Assembly: GCA_900109895.1 (NCBI GenBank) | Contig: FOBR01000001.1 | Coordinates: forward strand, 359,332 to 423,331 | From: a bacterium A37T11 | GTDB taxonomy: Bacteria; Bacteroidota; Bacteroidia; Sphingobacteriales; Sphingobacteriaceae | Length of the DNA stretch: 64,000 nt | Reading direction: 5' to 3' | Part shown: piece after piece, positions 42,827 to 51,788 of the stretch | Position numbering within the stretch: position 1 is the stretch's first letter | How the letters are laid out: each line of letters opens with the position of its first letter | Notes under the pieces: generated by a model | Told to the model about the DNA's origin: nothing | The model's database searches: none | The model's input: only the letters and a program-made list of their open reading frames with translations | Translations under genes and position numbers: made by a program

Positions 42827-42854
42827 CAAATTTAAAAAATAAGCTGTAGTTTTG
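42827..42854. promoter_or_regulatory. Divergent -7 boxes between hypothetical gene (-) and GH16 gene (+)
   Basis: TAAATTTG on the minus strand (42827-42834) and TAGTTTTG on the plus strand (42847-42854) both match TAnnTTTG exactly. The minus box is 4 bp from its ATG; the plus box is 63 bp from the GH16 ATG. Confidence 0.5.
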
Positions 42855-42917
42855 CTTAGCCAACTATAGACAGGCGCCTTGCTACGTGTTTTATTATTGT
42901 CATTTAAAAAGAATTCT

Positions 42918-43727
42918 ATGATTGCTGCCCTCTTGCTATTCAAGCTGTCGTGTTGCCTGTTTCAGGCCGATACGGCTCATCGTGATGAATTGTTTGGAAA
43001 GACGCCAGTTTGGGCGGATGAGTTTAACATAGACGGGCTGCCCGACACTACAAAATGGCGTTATGATGTGGGCGGAAACGGTTGGGGCAACCATGAGCTG
43101 GAGTATTATACTGCTCACCGGCCTGAAAATGCGCGTGTAAAAGATGGTATGCTAACTATTACAGCTGTCAAAGAGCCTTTTCAAGGGAGCGCATATACAT
43201 CTGCCCGGCTAGCCAGCCGCCATAAAGGCGATTTTCTATATGGACGTTTTGAAGTGCGGGCTAAATTACCAGCAGGCAAGGGAACCTGGCCGGCTGCCTG
43301 GATGCTACCCTCAGACTGGGAATATGGTGGTTGGCCTGCTTCAGGCGAAATCGATATCATGGAACACGTGGGCTATGATCCGGATGTGGTACACATCAGC
43401 ATACATACGCAAGCATATAATCACCGCATCGGTACGCAAAAAACGGCTACCCTAAAGGTGGATGGAGCCACTACAGGTTTTCATCTGTACCGGGTAGATT
43501 GGACGCCAAGCGACATTCGCGGTTTTGTAGACAACCGGCAGATCTTTGTATTTAATAATGAAAAAACCGGATCCGCAACGTGGCCGTTTGACAAGCGTTT
43601 TCATTGGTTACTTAACCTGGCTGTGGGTGGCGACTGGGGAGGTGCCAAAGGGGTGGATGATTCGGCCTTCCCTGCCAACTTTGTTATCGACTATGTGCGG
43701 GTATATCCATTTAAATTCCAACAATAA
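42918..43727 (+). CDS. Glycoside hydrolase family 16 beta-glucanase
   Basis: 269 residues. The GH16 active-site motif GEIDIMEHVG (ExDxxE) is present, with the nucleophile and acid/base Glu. Other family segments are WADEFNIDGLPDTTKWRYDV, TSARLASRHKGDFLYGRFEV, RVDWTPSDIRGFVDN and HWLLNLAVGGDWGG. It should cut beta-1,3- or beta-1,3-1,4-glucans such as laminarin. The ATG at 42918 is preferred over a longer frame that starts at TTG; it opens the hydrophobic export segment (MIAALLLFKLSCCLFQ). No SusCD lies beside it. Confidence 0.88.
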   Translation: MIAALLLFKLSCCLFQADTAHRDELFGKTPVWADEFNIDGLPDTTKWRYDVGGNGWGNHELEYYTAHRPENARVKDGMLTITAVKEPFQGSAYTSARLASRHKGDFLYGRFEVRAKLPAGKGTWPAAWMLPSDWEYGGWPASGEIDIMEHVGYDPDVVHISIHTQAYNHRIGTQKTATLKVDGATTGFHLYRVDWTPSDIRGFVDNRQIFVFNNEKTGSATWPFDKRFHWLLNLAVGGDWGGAKGVDDSAFPANFVIDYVRVYPFKFQQ

Positions 43728-43764
43728 GCATTCTTTTTTGTTAAGAGTGTATTAACATAGACAT

Positions 43765-44688
43765 ATGAAGATTACGCTGACATTTTTAAGCGCGGCTGCG
43801 GCTGCCACTTTTTTTCTCACTGCTTGTAACCAAGGTCGAAAGCCAAACGAGGCGGCTGGTAATGGCAAAAAATTAGTAGTTCACGAAGAAATCAAACCTT
43901 TTGAAGGCCGATATGATACCTTGGCATTGAAAGGTGCGGCAAAGGATAGTGGGCTTGCCTTCTTTAGCAAACGGTATAGTCGTGAACAGCGGCAGGTGAT
44001 CCTGGCCCTGAACCGGATAGATAGTAACAATGTAAAACGTGCCGATACACTGGTCGTGCCCGATTCGGTCTGGACCGATGTAACTGTTTATTCTCCTTTC
44101 CCCAGCCGGGTGAAAGTCTTAGACAGCGTGAAGAAAATTATTTGTTTTGCCTACCCTATCCAGGCTTTTGGGGTGTATGAAGATGGCTACCTGGTGCGCT
44201 GGGGCCCTACAAGCATGGGCCGGAAAGATGCACAGACTCCTACTGGGCTATATTTTGCTAACTGGAAGGCGGAAGAACACGAGAGCAGCGTGGATGATGA
44301 GTGGCTATTGAAATGGAACGTAAATGTGATCAACGATCAGGGGGTGGGCTGGCATTTATATGCGATGCCGGGTTATCCGGCGTCACATTCGTGCATGCGC
44401 CTGCTTGAAAAGGATGCCCGCTGGCTTTACGACTGGGTCGATGAATGGACCATAAAAGGAGATCACCAGATTGAGGCACAAGGCACCCCTACCCTCATAT
44501 TTGGCAGTTATGATTTTAAGGGACGCAAGCCTTGGCTGAAGTTGTTAAACGATCCGAACGCTAATCGTATCTCCGAGGAAACGCTCACGAAAGAGTTGGA
44601 GCCTCACCTGTCAAAAATAATGGAAGAACAAGCCCGTACAGAAAAAGTGACCGAAGCTGAGAAGGTGGACTCAGCTTCCTCAAACTAA
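43765..44688 (+). CDS. L,D-transpeptidase (YkuD) lipoprotein
   Basis: 307 residues with a lipobox in FLTACNQG. The YkuD domain (about residues 130-265) has AFGVYEDGYLVRWGPTSMGR, WHLYAMPGYPASHSCMRLLE (catalytic His and Cys, in the HSCMR form) and LYDWVDEWT. A charged C-terminal tail follows. It is the second L,D-transpeptidase in the window, of a different subfamily from that at 4.5 kb. It probably forms 3-3 links or attaches proteins to the wall. It sits 37 bp downstream of the GH16 gene. Confidence 0.87.
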   Translation: MKITLTFLSAAAAATFFLTACNQGRKPNEAAGNGKKLVVHEEIKPFEGRYDTLALKGAAKDSGLAFFSKRYSREQRQVILALNRIDSNNVKRADTLVVPDSVWTDVTVYSPFPSRVKVLDSVKKIICFAYPIQAFGVYEDGYLVRWGPTSMGRKDAQTPTGLYFANWKAEEHESSVDDEWLLKWNVNVINDQGVGWHLYAMPGYPASHSCMRLLEKDARWLYDWVDEWTIKGDHQIEAQGTPTLIFGSYDFKGRKPWLKLLNDPNANRISEETLTKELEPHLSKIMEEQARTEKVTEAEKVDSASSN

Positions 44689-44751
44689 AATCTTAGTTTA
44701 AAATATATTTAGCTCATAATCAATAAAAATAGTTTATAAACTTCCTTATTA

Positions 44752-44782
44752 TTGCAAATAATAGATACAATGAGTTACTTTG
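44752..44782 (+). promoter_or_regulatory. Promoter of tRNA-Gly
   Basis: TTG at 44752 and TTACTTTG (7/8 match to TAnnTTTG) at 44775-44782 are separated by 20 bp, as in Bacteroidota promoters. The G of the -7 box is 15 bp before the tRNA. Confidence 0.5.
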
Positions 44783-44797
44783 CGCCAATAATAACAA

Positions 44798-44870
44798 GCG
44801 AGAGTAGCTCAGTCGGTAGAGCGCAACTTTCCCAAAGTTGAGGTCGCGAGTTCGAACCTCGTCTCTCGCT
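44798..44870 (+). tRNA. tRNA-Gly (CCC)
   Basis: A complete 73-base cloverleaf. The acceptor stem GCGAGAG pairs with CTCTCGC and is followed by a T discriminator. The D-arm is AGCTC-AGTCGGTA-GAGC. The anticodon arm is CAACT-TTCCCAA-AGTTG with anticodon CCC, and the T-arm is GCGAG-TTCGAAC-CTCGT with one mismatch-tolerant pair. No CCA is encoded. Its last base is shared with the stop codon of hemW on the other strand. Confidence 0.93.
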
Positions 44871-46003
44871 CAGTCTTCTGCTATAAATAATTCAGAGGTG
44901 ATGTGATCGGCCAGTAGTTTGCCTCGTGTCGTTAGGGTGGCGACGCTGCCGCTCAGGTCAACTTCCCCCTTTTCTACAAGAATCTGCAATCCTTCCCTGA
45001 TCTTTTGCTCGTAATCGCTGCCGAATTGCTGGTTGATGTGCGCCAAGTCCATTCCCCACATGGTGCGCAAAGAAGTCATGATGTATTCGTTGACCCGGTT
45101 TTCAGTGGTTAAGCTTTCTGACTCGAATGGAAGGTCCCCTTTGCTAATGGCGGCAATATACTTTGGGTTGTTGGCGATGTTCCATTGGCGTTGAGTGCCA
45201 TTAAAAGAATGGGCAGATGGGCCTATGCCCAAATAAGGAACACCCTTCCAATAATTACTGTTGTGCCGGGCATGCTGTCCGGGCTTGGCAAAATTAGAAA
45301 TTTCGTATTGTTCATACCCAGCTGCAGGCATCGTTTCCATCAATACCATAAACTGCCGGGCGCTCTGCTCTTCGTCCATGGCAGCTTGCTTTCCTTTGCG
45401 TATGAAAGAGGCTAGGGCAGTTTTGGGTTCTACGGTCATGCTGTAGGCCGAAAGGTGGACGATGTCTAATCCAGACGCGCTGCGAAGGTTTTGCTCCCAC
45501 TTTTCATCGCTGAGTAGCGGGTATCCATATATTAGGTCTATCGTGATGTTTTCAAATCCGGCATCTTGCACCCGTTTGATGGAGCTCTCGGCTTCAGTGG
45601 CGTTATGCGCCCGATTCATCCACCGAAGGTCTTCTTCAAAAAAGGATTGCACGCCGATGCTGAATCGGTTGACAGGGGTTCCCCGGAGCTCGCGCACCTT
45701 TGCGGGAGTCAGGTCATCGGGGTTGGCCTCCAAGGTGATTTCTGCATGGGGGGCTATTTCATAATACTGCCCGGCAAGCCCAATAAGCCTGTCAACTTCT
45801 CCGGCTTCCAGTAAGGAAGGGGTGCCACCGCCAAAGTAGATGCTTTCGATGACATGGCCCTCCAGATAGCGCTGCTGTAATGAAAGCTCCCGGAGCATAG
45901 CCTGCATCAAATTATCTTTAGTTGATAGCGAGGTGCTGAAATGAAAATCGCAGTAGTGGCAGGCTTGCTTGCAAAAGGGAATGTGGAAATAGATACCTGC
46001 CAT
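44870..46003 (-). CDS. hemW: Radical SAM heme chaperone HemW
   Basis: 377 residues. The radical-SAM cluster motif is FCKQACHYCDFHF (C-x3-C-x2-C), with SIYFGGGTPSLL and EANPDDLTPAKVRELR. The HemW C-terminal domain has QYEISNFAKPGQHARHNSNYW and the PYLGIGPSAHSF segment. HemW inserts heme into partner proteins and is not a coproporphyrinogen oxidase. It is divergent from purD, with a TATTTTTG box 7 bp upstream of the ATG. Its stop codon shares one base with the tRNA. Confidence 0.9.
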   Translation of the reverse strand: MAGIYFHIPFCKQACHYCDFHFSTSLSTKDNLMQAMLRELSLQQRYLEGHVIESIYFGGGTPSLLEAGEVDRLIGLAGQYYEIAPHAEITLEANPDDLTPAKVRELRGTPVNRFSIGVQSFFEEDLRWMNRAHNATEAESSIKRVQDAGFENITIDLIYGYPLLSDEKWEQNLRSASGLDIVHLSAYSMTVEPKTALASFIRKGKQAAMDEEQSARQFMVLMETMPAAGYEQYEISNFAKPGQHARHNSNYWKGVPYLGIGPSAHSFNGTQRQWNIANNPKYIAAISKGDLPFESESLTTENRVNEYIMTSLRTMWGMDLAHINQQFGSDYEQKIREGLQILVEKGEVDLSGSVATLTTRGKLLADHITSELFIAED

Positions 46004-46010
46004 GTTTGGG

Positions 46011-46048
46011 CAAAAATACAGATTAATTTAGGGATTTAGCTATCTTTG
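46011..46048. promoter_or_regulatory. Divergent -7 boxes for hemW (-) and purD (+)
   Basis: TATTTTTG on the minus strand (46011-46018) lies 7 bp before the hemW ATG. TATCTTTG on the plus strand (46041-46048) lies 5 bp before the purD ATG. Both are perfect TAnnTTTG. The intergenic region is only 50 bp. Confidence 0.6.
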
Positions 46049-46053
46049 GCGCC

Positions 46054-47328
46054 ATGAACATCCTGATAATCGGTTCTGGCGGCCGGGAAAGTGCCTTTGC
46101 CTGGAAAATTGCCCAGAGTACCCTTACTGATAAACTTTTTATTGCTCCCGGTAATGCCGGCACGTCGGCATATGGCGAGAACATAGCCCTCGGCGTCACC
46201 GACTTTGAGGGCATTGCCGCGTTTGTCCTTAATAACGATATTCATCTGGTGCTGGTGGGTCCTGAGGAACCGCTTGTTAAAGGGATACATGATTATTTCC
46301 TGGGTCGTGATGACATCAGGCATATTCCGGTCATTGGACCGCAGCAGGCTGGTGCACAGCTGGAAGGGAGCAAAGATTTTTCTAAAGAGTTTATGCTGCG
46401 CCATAACATCCCTACGGCTGCCTACCGTTCATTCAATCGGGATACGCTGGCCGACGGGCTGGCTTACCTTGAGACGCAAAAGCTGCCCATCGTTTTGAAA
46501 GCGGATGGTTTGGCGGCTGGAAAGGGAGTGCTCATCTGCACTTCGCTTGAGGAAGCCCAAGCTGAGCTGAAGGCGATGATCGCTGATGCAAAATTTGGGG
46601 ATGCGAGCAGTGTGGTGGTTATTGAGGAGTTTTTGACCGGCATAGAGCTTTCAGTTTTTGTGCTGACGGATGGACATAGTTATAAGGTTCTTCCTTCTGC
46701 CAAAGATTACAAACGGGTAGGGGAAGGTGATACAGGCCTCAACACAGGTGGCATGGGATCGGTTTCGCCCGTCCCTTTTGCCGATGAGGCTTTTTTGAAA
46801 AAGGTGGAAGACCGGGTGATCATCCCGACGATTGAGGGGCTGAAAAAAGATGGTATTCCCTACAAGGGTTTTATCTTTATCGGCCTGATGAATACCAATG
46901 GCGAGCCATACGTCATCGAGTATAATGTACGCATGGGTGACCCGGAAACGGAAAGTGTGCTGCCCCGCATAGAAAGCGACCTGGTTGACCTTCTACTGGG
47001 GGTTGCTCAGGAAAACCTGGGTGAAAAGTCGTTTAGCATATCTTCAAAAACCGCGGCTACGGTGGTTTTAGTGGCCGGAGGCTACCCCGGGCACTATGAA
47101 AACGGTTTTGCGATAACCGGATTAGAGAATGTTAAAGAATCTTTTTTGTTTCATGCGGGTACCAAGTCCGTTAATGGCGAGGTCCAGACAGCTGGTGGCC
47201 GGGTATTGGCGGTAACGGCAATGGAAGACACGCTCTTTGATGCGCTGCAGCAGGCCACTGCCGATGCTGGCCGCATCTTCTTCGACCGGAAGTACTTTAG
47301 GCGAGATATTGGCTTTGATCTGATATGA
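46054..47328 (+). CDS. purD: Phosphoribosylamine-glycine ligase
   Basis: 424 residues. ATP-grasp enzyme of purine synthesis, step 2. Segments are MNILIIGSGGRESAFAWKIA, the glycine-rich LKADGLAAGKGVLI, DYKRVGEGDTGLNTGGMGS and YNVRMGDPETESVLPR (metal ligands). Length is standard. The 3' end overlaps the convergent asparaginase gene by 32 bp. Confidence 0.95.
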   Translation: MNILIIGSGGRESAFAWKIAQSTLTDKLFIAPGNAGTSAYGENIALGVTDFEGIAAFVLNNDIHLVLVGPEEPLVKGIHDYFLGRDDIRHIPVIGPQQAGAQLEGSKDFSKEFMLRHNIPTAAYRSFNRDTLADGLAYLETQKLPIVLKADGLAAGKGVLICTSLEEAQAELKAMIADAKFGDASSVVVIEEFLTGIELSVFVLTDGHSYKVLPSAKDYKRVGEGDTGLNTGGMGSVSPVPFADEAFLKKVEDRVIIPTIEGLKKDGIPYKGFIFIGLMNTNGEPYVIEYNVRMGDPETESVLPRIESDLVDLLLGVAQENLGEKSFSISSKTAATVVLVAGGYPGHYENGFAITGLENVKESFLFHAGTKSVNGEVQTAGGRVLAVTAMEDTLFDALQQATADAGRIFFDRKYFRRDIGFDLI

Positions 47329-48376
47329 CCTGCTGGGCTGATTGGCCATGCCCGGTATTTTCATTGGTCAGTTCTCCGCGGATATTGGTTTCCATCCAGT
47401 AGGCCACTTCTTGCTGGTTTTCAAACTCGCCTTGCAGATACATCAATTTGGTGACTGCGGCTTCAAAAGTCATATCAAAACCGCTCAACACACCCATTTC
47501 TTTGAGGTATCGGCTGGTTTCATAGCGGCCCAGTTCTACCGATCCTACTTTGCACTGGGAAATGTCTACAATGTTTTTACCACTTCGGATGGCTTCCCGT
47601 AGCATATCCAGAAACCAGGCATCGGTGGTGGTATTACCCGAACCAAAAGTTTCCAGGATGACCGAACGCGCATCTGATTCCAGTACGGCTCTTACAACTT
47701 GCTTGCTGATACCGGGGTATAGCTTTAATATGGATATAGAATTGTCAAGACGCGTGTGCAGGAGAAATTCTTTGCCCGTGTTGTCAAGCATGGCATTGTG
47801 GTGGTACTTGAGGTGAACCCCTGCTTCTACCAGCACGGGATAATTGGGCGAACGGAAGGCTTCAAATTTGGCTGAGTTGTATTTAAACGACCGGTTGCCT
47901 CGGAACAACTTACTGTCAAAATAGATGCATACTTCCTGTACCAACGACCGGCCTTTCTTCTTGGCAGAGGCAATTTCCAAGGCAGTGATCAGGTTTTCAC
48001 GGGCGTCCGTACGAATCTCGCCGATGGGCAGTTGTGATCCGGATAAAATAACGGGCTTTTGCAGCCCTTCAAGCATAAAGCTCAGTGCGGATGCGGAAAA
48101 GGCCATGGTATCTGATCCGTGAAGGATGACAAAGCCGTCATAGTCTTCATAGTTGTCTTTAATGAGCTGCGCCATTTTCACCCAAATAGCGGGGCTCATA
48201 TTAGAAGAGTCTATAATAGGCTCAAAGGAATGAACCGTCAGGTTGAAGTTTAGCCGGCTTAATTCGGGTACATTTTTAACGATCAGGTCAAAATCAAACG
48301 GCACAAAGGTGCCTGAATGCTCGTCATTGACCATGCCGATCGTTCCACCTGTATAGATAACAAGTATATTATTCAT
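47297..48376 (-). CDS. ansA: Type I L-asparaginase
   Basis: 359 residues from MNNILVIYTGGTIGMVNDEH. The two catalytic Thr blocks are TGGTIGMV and GFVILHGSDTMAFSASALSF; the second contains the catalytic Asp. It hydrolyses L-asparagine to aspartate and ammonia in the cytoplasm; no signal is present. A longer in-frame start (48442) would add 22 charged residues and is less likely. The stop lies inside the 3' end of purD, 32 bp in. It lies 55 bp downstream of the TatD gene. Confidence 0.85.
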   Translation of the reverse strand: MNNILVIYTGGTIGMVNDEHSGTFVPFDFDLIVKNVPELSRLNFNLTVHSFEPIIDSSNMSPAIWVKMAQLIKDNYEDYDGFVILHGSDTMAFSASALSFMLEGLQKPVILSGSQLPIGEIRTDARENLITALEIASAKKKGRSLVQEVCIYFDSKLFRGNRSFKYNSAKFEAFRSPNYPVLVEAGVHLKYHHNAMLDNTGKEFLLHTRLDNSISILKLYPGISKQVVRAVLESDARSVILETFGSGNTTTDAWFLDMLREAIRSGKNIVDISQCKVGSVELGRYETSRYLKEMGVLSGFDMTFEAAVTKLMYLQGEFENQQEVAYWMETNIRGELTNENTGHGQSAQQVISDQSQYLA

Positions 48377-48431
48377 TTGGTTAGTGTTTGATTTCCTCCT
48401 CTTGCGAGCTGTGAAGGTACCATTATACCAC

Positions 48432-49196
48432 CTAAATGCCAAATACTATTTTAGAGTTTTGTGTGGTTTTCTCTGCTAACTCATTAAGGGATATCTGTTT
48501 AAGATCGGCAACTTTTTGAGCTATGTTGGTCAGGTAGCTGCTTTCATTGGGTTTACCACGGTAGGGCACTGGCGCCAGGTAGGGTGCGTCTGTCTCCAGC
48601 ACGAGATACTTGGCGCTCACTTGTTCTACTACTTTATCCAACCCTGCATTTTTGAAGGTAACTACACCGCCAATGCCCAGGTAAAACCCAAGGTCTATGG
48701 CTTTCTTCGCCTGCTCATAGCTGCCGGTAAAACAATGCAGGATGCCAAATAATCGGTCGTCTTCTAATTCATACAACAGCTCAAATAGTTCATCAAAGGC
48801 ATTACGGCAATGAATGACAATGGGTTGACGGAGGTTTTTGGCCCAGTCAACCTGGATGCGGAATGCTTCTTTTTGCCATTGAAGCGTGGTTTTATCCCAG
48901 TAAAGGTCCAGGCCGATCTCACCAATGGCGTAAATCTTGGTATCCTGCAATATCTTTTCGATGGCATTGAGGGTATGCCGGTAGTCTTCCTTTACTTCGC
49001 AGGGATGCAAACCCAGCATCGGGAAGCAATGGTCTGGGTAAGCCTTTGCCGTGGCTAAAACTTTCGGAACGGTTTCCAAATTAACGTTTGGCAAAAAGAG
49101 CCGGGTGGTATCATTGTCCAGGCAACGCTGTATCTGGCCGTCGAGTTCATTGCCTTCCTTATAATAGATATGGGTGTGAGTGTCTGTTAAGTTCAT
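48432..49196 (-). CDS. TatD family deoxyribonuclease/hydrolase
   Basis: 254 residues. MNLTDTHTHIYYKEGN has the metal His pair. Other TatD blocks are LPNVNLETVPKVLATAKAYP, MLGLHPCEVKEDY, AIGEIGLDLYWDKTTL, QPIVIHCRNAFDELFELL and YLVLETDAPYLAPVPYRGKP. TatD proteins are Mg-dependent 3'-5' exonucleases. Its start follows the terminator of the FKBP gene, so it has its own promoter or depends on readthrough. Confidence 0.88.
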   Translation of the reverse strand: MNLTDTHTHIYYKEGNELDGQIQRCLDNDTTRLFLPNVNLETVPKVLATAKAYPDHCFPMLGLHPCEVKEDYRHTLNAIEKILQDTKIYAIGEIGLDLYWDKTTLQWQKEAFRIQVDWAKNLRQPIVIHCRNAFDELFELLYELEDDRLFGILHCFTGSYEQAKKAIDLGFYLGIGGVVTFKNAGLDKVVEQVSAKYLVLETDAPYLAPVPYRGKPNESSYLTNIAQKVADLKQISLNELAEKTTQNSKIVFGI

Positions 49197-49218
49197 AGTA
49201 AAAAGTAAAAGTAAAATA

Positions 49219-49246
49219 AAAAAGCGCCTTGTGGGCGCTTTTTTTA
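49219..49246 (-). terminator. Rho-independent terminator after the FKBP gene
   Basis: AAAGCGCC-TTGT-GGGCGCTTT followed by T on either strand: a stem of six to nine pairs with A/T flanks. It begins 3 bp after the FKBP stop. The A/T symmetry could make it bidirectional, but only the minus strand gene needs it here. Confidence 0.85.
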
Positions 49247-49248
49247 TG

Positions 49249-50244
49249 TTATGGGTGTTGTGGCGCTTGCAGTGCTGGTGGTGGCGCTAATGTTTTGGTG
49301 GTGTCTGAGCCTGGTTTTTTGGCAATAACATCTACCACTTCTACATCAAACGCAAGTGGTGAGAAAGGGGGTATGGCCCCTTGGGCTCCTTGCTCGCCGT
49401 AGGCCAGTTTTGATGGAATGATCAGGGTTGCTTTTGTGCCTTTTGACAATAAAACCAATCCTTCGTCCCAACCTGGAATTACCGCACCAACTCCTACAGG
49501 TATTTTCATGGGTTCATATGGACGCATAGCATTAAAGGTCTTTTCTTTTTGTGCTACCTCTTTGATATTGGTATCAAATACTTTTCCAGTGCCGCCAATA
49601 AGTTTGCCCGTATAATTGATCTTAACCGTATCGCCCACATTGGGCTTTACACCCTTGCCTTCTTCTTTGATCACATATTGTAATCCGGAAGCTGTTTTCT
49701 GAGTTTTTAAGCCTTCTTTTTGGATATAGGCATTTAATTTGCCATCCTCACCGGTCTTAACCTTTTCTATCAGTCCTTTGTAGTAGGCATCCAATTGGGT
49801 TCTGAAGGCGCTGTCTGTTAGCTGGCCTTTTTTAAATAGCTTATTGATCTTGATGTCAAAAACGACGTAGCTGCCTTTAAATATTGGAGGCTTTGGCTGG
49901 CCAGTTTTGGCTGCCATTGTATCCAGATTGATCTTAAAGATGGCACTGTCACCTTCTCCCAGCATTTTGAACATGGTCAGCTGGTCGCCGGGATATGTGC
50001 CTGGGATGGTATCGGGCGGGATTTGAATGTATTGAGGCAGCCCCACGTCATATGTGCTGTTTAGTACAGAGTCAGATTCTGTTTTAACGACCATGCTGAC
50101 AAACATGGCATCTCCAGCCTGGGGCTTTTCTTTCCCCTCGCTATGAATGATTTTATATTTCAAACCACCTTTGCCGTCTTTAAATTGCTGGCACGCTGTT
50201 ACGGCAAACGCGGCTAGGCTTAACATTAAAATTGTTTTCTTCAT
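49249..50244 (-). CDS. FKBP-type peptidyl-prolyl isomerase, lipoprotein
   Basis: 331 residues with a lipoprotein signal (LSLAAFAVTACQQFKDG; Cys18). Two FKBP-like segments are seen. The first (about 25-145) is divergent and lacks the usual active-site aromatics. The second (about 185-310) is typical, with QYVIKEEGKGVKPNVGDTVK, VGVGAVIPGWDEGLVLLSKG, TLIIPSKLAYGEQG and IPPFSPLAFDVEVVDV. It should help fold periplasmic or outer-membrane proteins. GldI of gliding bacteria is a related lipoprotein FKBP. It is 16 bp downstream of the DHH gene. Confidence 0.85.
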   Translation of the reverse strand: MKKTILMLSLAAFAVTACQQFKDGKGGLKYKIIHSEGKEKPQAGDAMFVSMVVKTESDSVLNSTYDVGLPQYIQIPPDTIPGTYPGDQLTMFKMLGEGDSAIFKINLDTMAAKTGQPKPPIFKGSYVVFDIKINKLFKKGQLTDSAFRTQLDAYYKGLIEKVKTGEDGKLNAYIQKEGLKTQKTASGLQYVIKEEGKGVKPNVGDTVKINYTGKLIGGTGKVFDTNIKEVAQKEKTFNAMRPYEPMKIPVGVGAVIPGWDEGLVLLSKGTKATLIIPSKLAYGEQGAQGAIPPFSPLAFDVEVVDVIAKKPGSDTTKTLAPPPALQAPQHP

Positions 50245-50260
50245 GCTATTTAATAAAAAT

Positions 50261-51271
50261 TTATGTTGTTAACTGTTGTTTATAGTTGGGCAATATACCT
50301 TTAAATTTTTCTACTGTTGCATGGAGGCTTTCACTGGAAAAGCCGCCTGCGGCATTTAAATGACCACCTCCATTAAAATATTCGCGGCATATCTCGTTGC
50401 AAGGAATATTTTCAATAGAACGTAATGAAAGTTTTACAAGATCCGTGCGGTCTACAAAAAGTCCGGCCAGCCGTATATTAACAATTGATAGTGCGTAATT
50501 GACCAGGCCTTCGGTATCGCCAGTGGTAATACTGAATTTCTGAAGATCTTCACGCGTGATGGTAAACAGGGCTGTGTTATATTCAGGAAGTACTTCCAGA
50601 CGATTTAAAAGGCAATGCCCGATAAATTTGAGCCGGCTTTCGGTAGAGCTGTTATAGATAAAATCATGTATTTTCCAATTCTCCGCACCCAATGTGATCA
50701 GGTCTGCAGTGATTAGATGTACTGCTGCAGTGGTTGATCGGAACCGAAATGATCCGGTATCGGTCATTATGCCGGTATACATGCAGGTGGCCATGTCGCT
50801 CGTGATCATGTCACGGGCATCCATATGGTTTGCCAAAAATTCAAAGATGAGCTGGGCGGTGGCAGCGGCGGTGGGATCCCAAAGCCTGATGTCATCAAAG
50901 CCTTCGGGCTCCAGGTGATGGTCAATCATGACTTTTGTTCCCTTTGCCTCCCTGACGGCGTGCTCCATGGTATGAATACGTGCTAAGCCATTAAAATCAA
51001 GGCAAAAGATGATATTTGCCTGCTGAATAAGCTTATTTGCTGCTTCCTGTTGCTGCGTAAATACCTGTATAACTTCTTGTCCGGGCAGCCAATTTAAGAA
51101 TGCCGGATAATCCGAAGGGACGATGAGGGACACGGCATGGCCTTTTGCCCTGAGCCAATGAAATAAGGCTAGAGAGGAGCCCAAGGCATCCCCGTCAGGC
51201 TTGTAGTGTGTAGTGACAACGATTTGTTTGGGCGTTGCTAACTCACCCCTTAGCTCCGTTAATGTAAGCAT
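50261..51271 (-). CDS. nrnA: DHH-family phosphoesterase, NrnA-type (nanoRNase/pAp phosphatase)
   Basis: 336 residues from MLTLTELRGELATPKQI. DHH motifs: VTTHYKPDGDALGSSLALF, IFCLDFNGLARI, VMIDHHLEPEGF (the DHH itself), TGIMTDTGSFRFRSTT. The DHHA1 domain holds YFNGGGHLNAAGGFS. It degrades 2-5-base RNA and pAp in cells without Orn. The start at 51271 is preferred to an upstream TTG frame. A TAGTTTTG -7 box (51290-51297) is 18 bp before the ATG. Confidence 0.87.
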   Translation of the reverse strand: MLTLTELRGELATPKQIVVTTHYKPDGDALGSSLALFHWLRAKGHAVSLIVPSDYPAFLNWLPGQEVIQVFTQQQEAANKLIQQANIIFCLDFNGLARIHTMEHAVREAKGTKVMIDHHLEPEGFDDIRLWDPTAAATAQLIFEFLANHMDARDMITSDMATCMYTGIMTDTGSFRFRSTTAAVHLITADLITLGAENWKIHDFIYNSSTESRLKFIGHCLLNRLEVLPEYNTALFTITREDLQKFSITTGDTEGLVNYALSIVNIRLAGLFVDRTDLVKLSLRSIENIPCNEICREYFNGGGHLNAAGGFSSESLHATVEKFKGILPNYKQQLTT

Positions 51272-51289
51272 GCATTCTGTTAAAGTTTG

Positions 51290-51340
51290 CAAAACTAAGA
51301 AAAAAAATTGGCAAAAATGACGACAATTTTACTATGTTTG
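51290..51340. promoter_or_regulatory. Divergent -7 boxes for nrnA (-) and ndk (+)
   Basis: TAGTTTTG on the minus strand (51290-51297) and TATGTTTG on the plus strand (51333-51340) both match TAnnTTTG exactly. They lie 18 and 15 bp from their ATGs in an 84-bp intergenic region. Confidence 0.6.
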
Positions 51341-51355
51341 CGCAAATTTTAGAAT

Positions 51356-51775
51356 ATGGCAACTAACAAAACTTTCACCATGATCAAGCCCGATGCAGTT
51401 AGCAATGGCTATACTGGGGCAATTTTAGATGATATTATTAAAGGCGGATTTAAGATCGTTGCATTAAAATATATCAAACTTTCGGAAGTAACCGCCGGCC
51501 AATTCTATGCGGTGCACAAAGAGCGTCCGTTTTATGGAGAATTAGTGAGTTTTATGAGTTCAGGCCCTATTGTGGCTGCAATACTTGAAAAAGAGCATGC
51601 TGTGGAGGATTTTAGGAAATTAATTGGAGCCACAGACCCGGCTAAGGCCGATGAAGGTACTATCCGGCAAAAATATGCCAAATCTATTGAGGCCAACGCT
51701 ATCCATGGGTCCGATTCTGATGAAAATGCAGAAATTGAAGGCAGTTTCTTCTTCTCGGCTTTCGAGCGATTTTAG
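51356..51775 (+). CDS. ndk: Nucleoside-diphosphate kinase
   Basis: 139 residues. The family start [15 protein letters not shown] is intact. The catalytic His lies in [20 protein letters not shown] (usual NAxHGSDS). It balances nucleoside triphosphate pools. The bacterial length and motif are standard. It converges with pdxJ, whose stop is 13 bp away. Confidence 0.95.
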   Translation: MATNKTFTMIKPDAVSNGYTGAILDDIIKGGFKIVALKYIKLSEVTAGQFYAVHKERPFYGELVSFMSSGPIVAAILEKEHAVEDFRKLIGATDPAKADEGTIRQKYAKSIEANAIHGSDSDENAEIEGSFFFSAFERF

Positions 51776-51788
51776 TTTAAGCGAAAAG

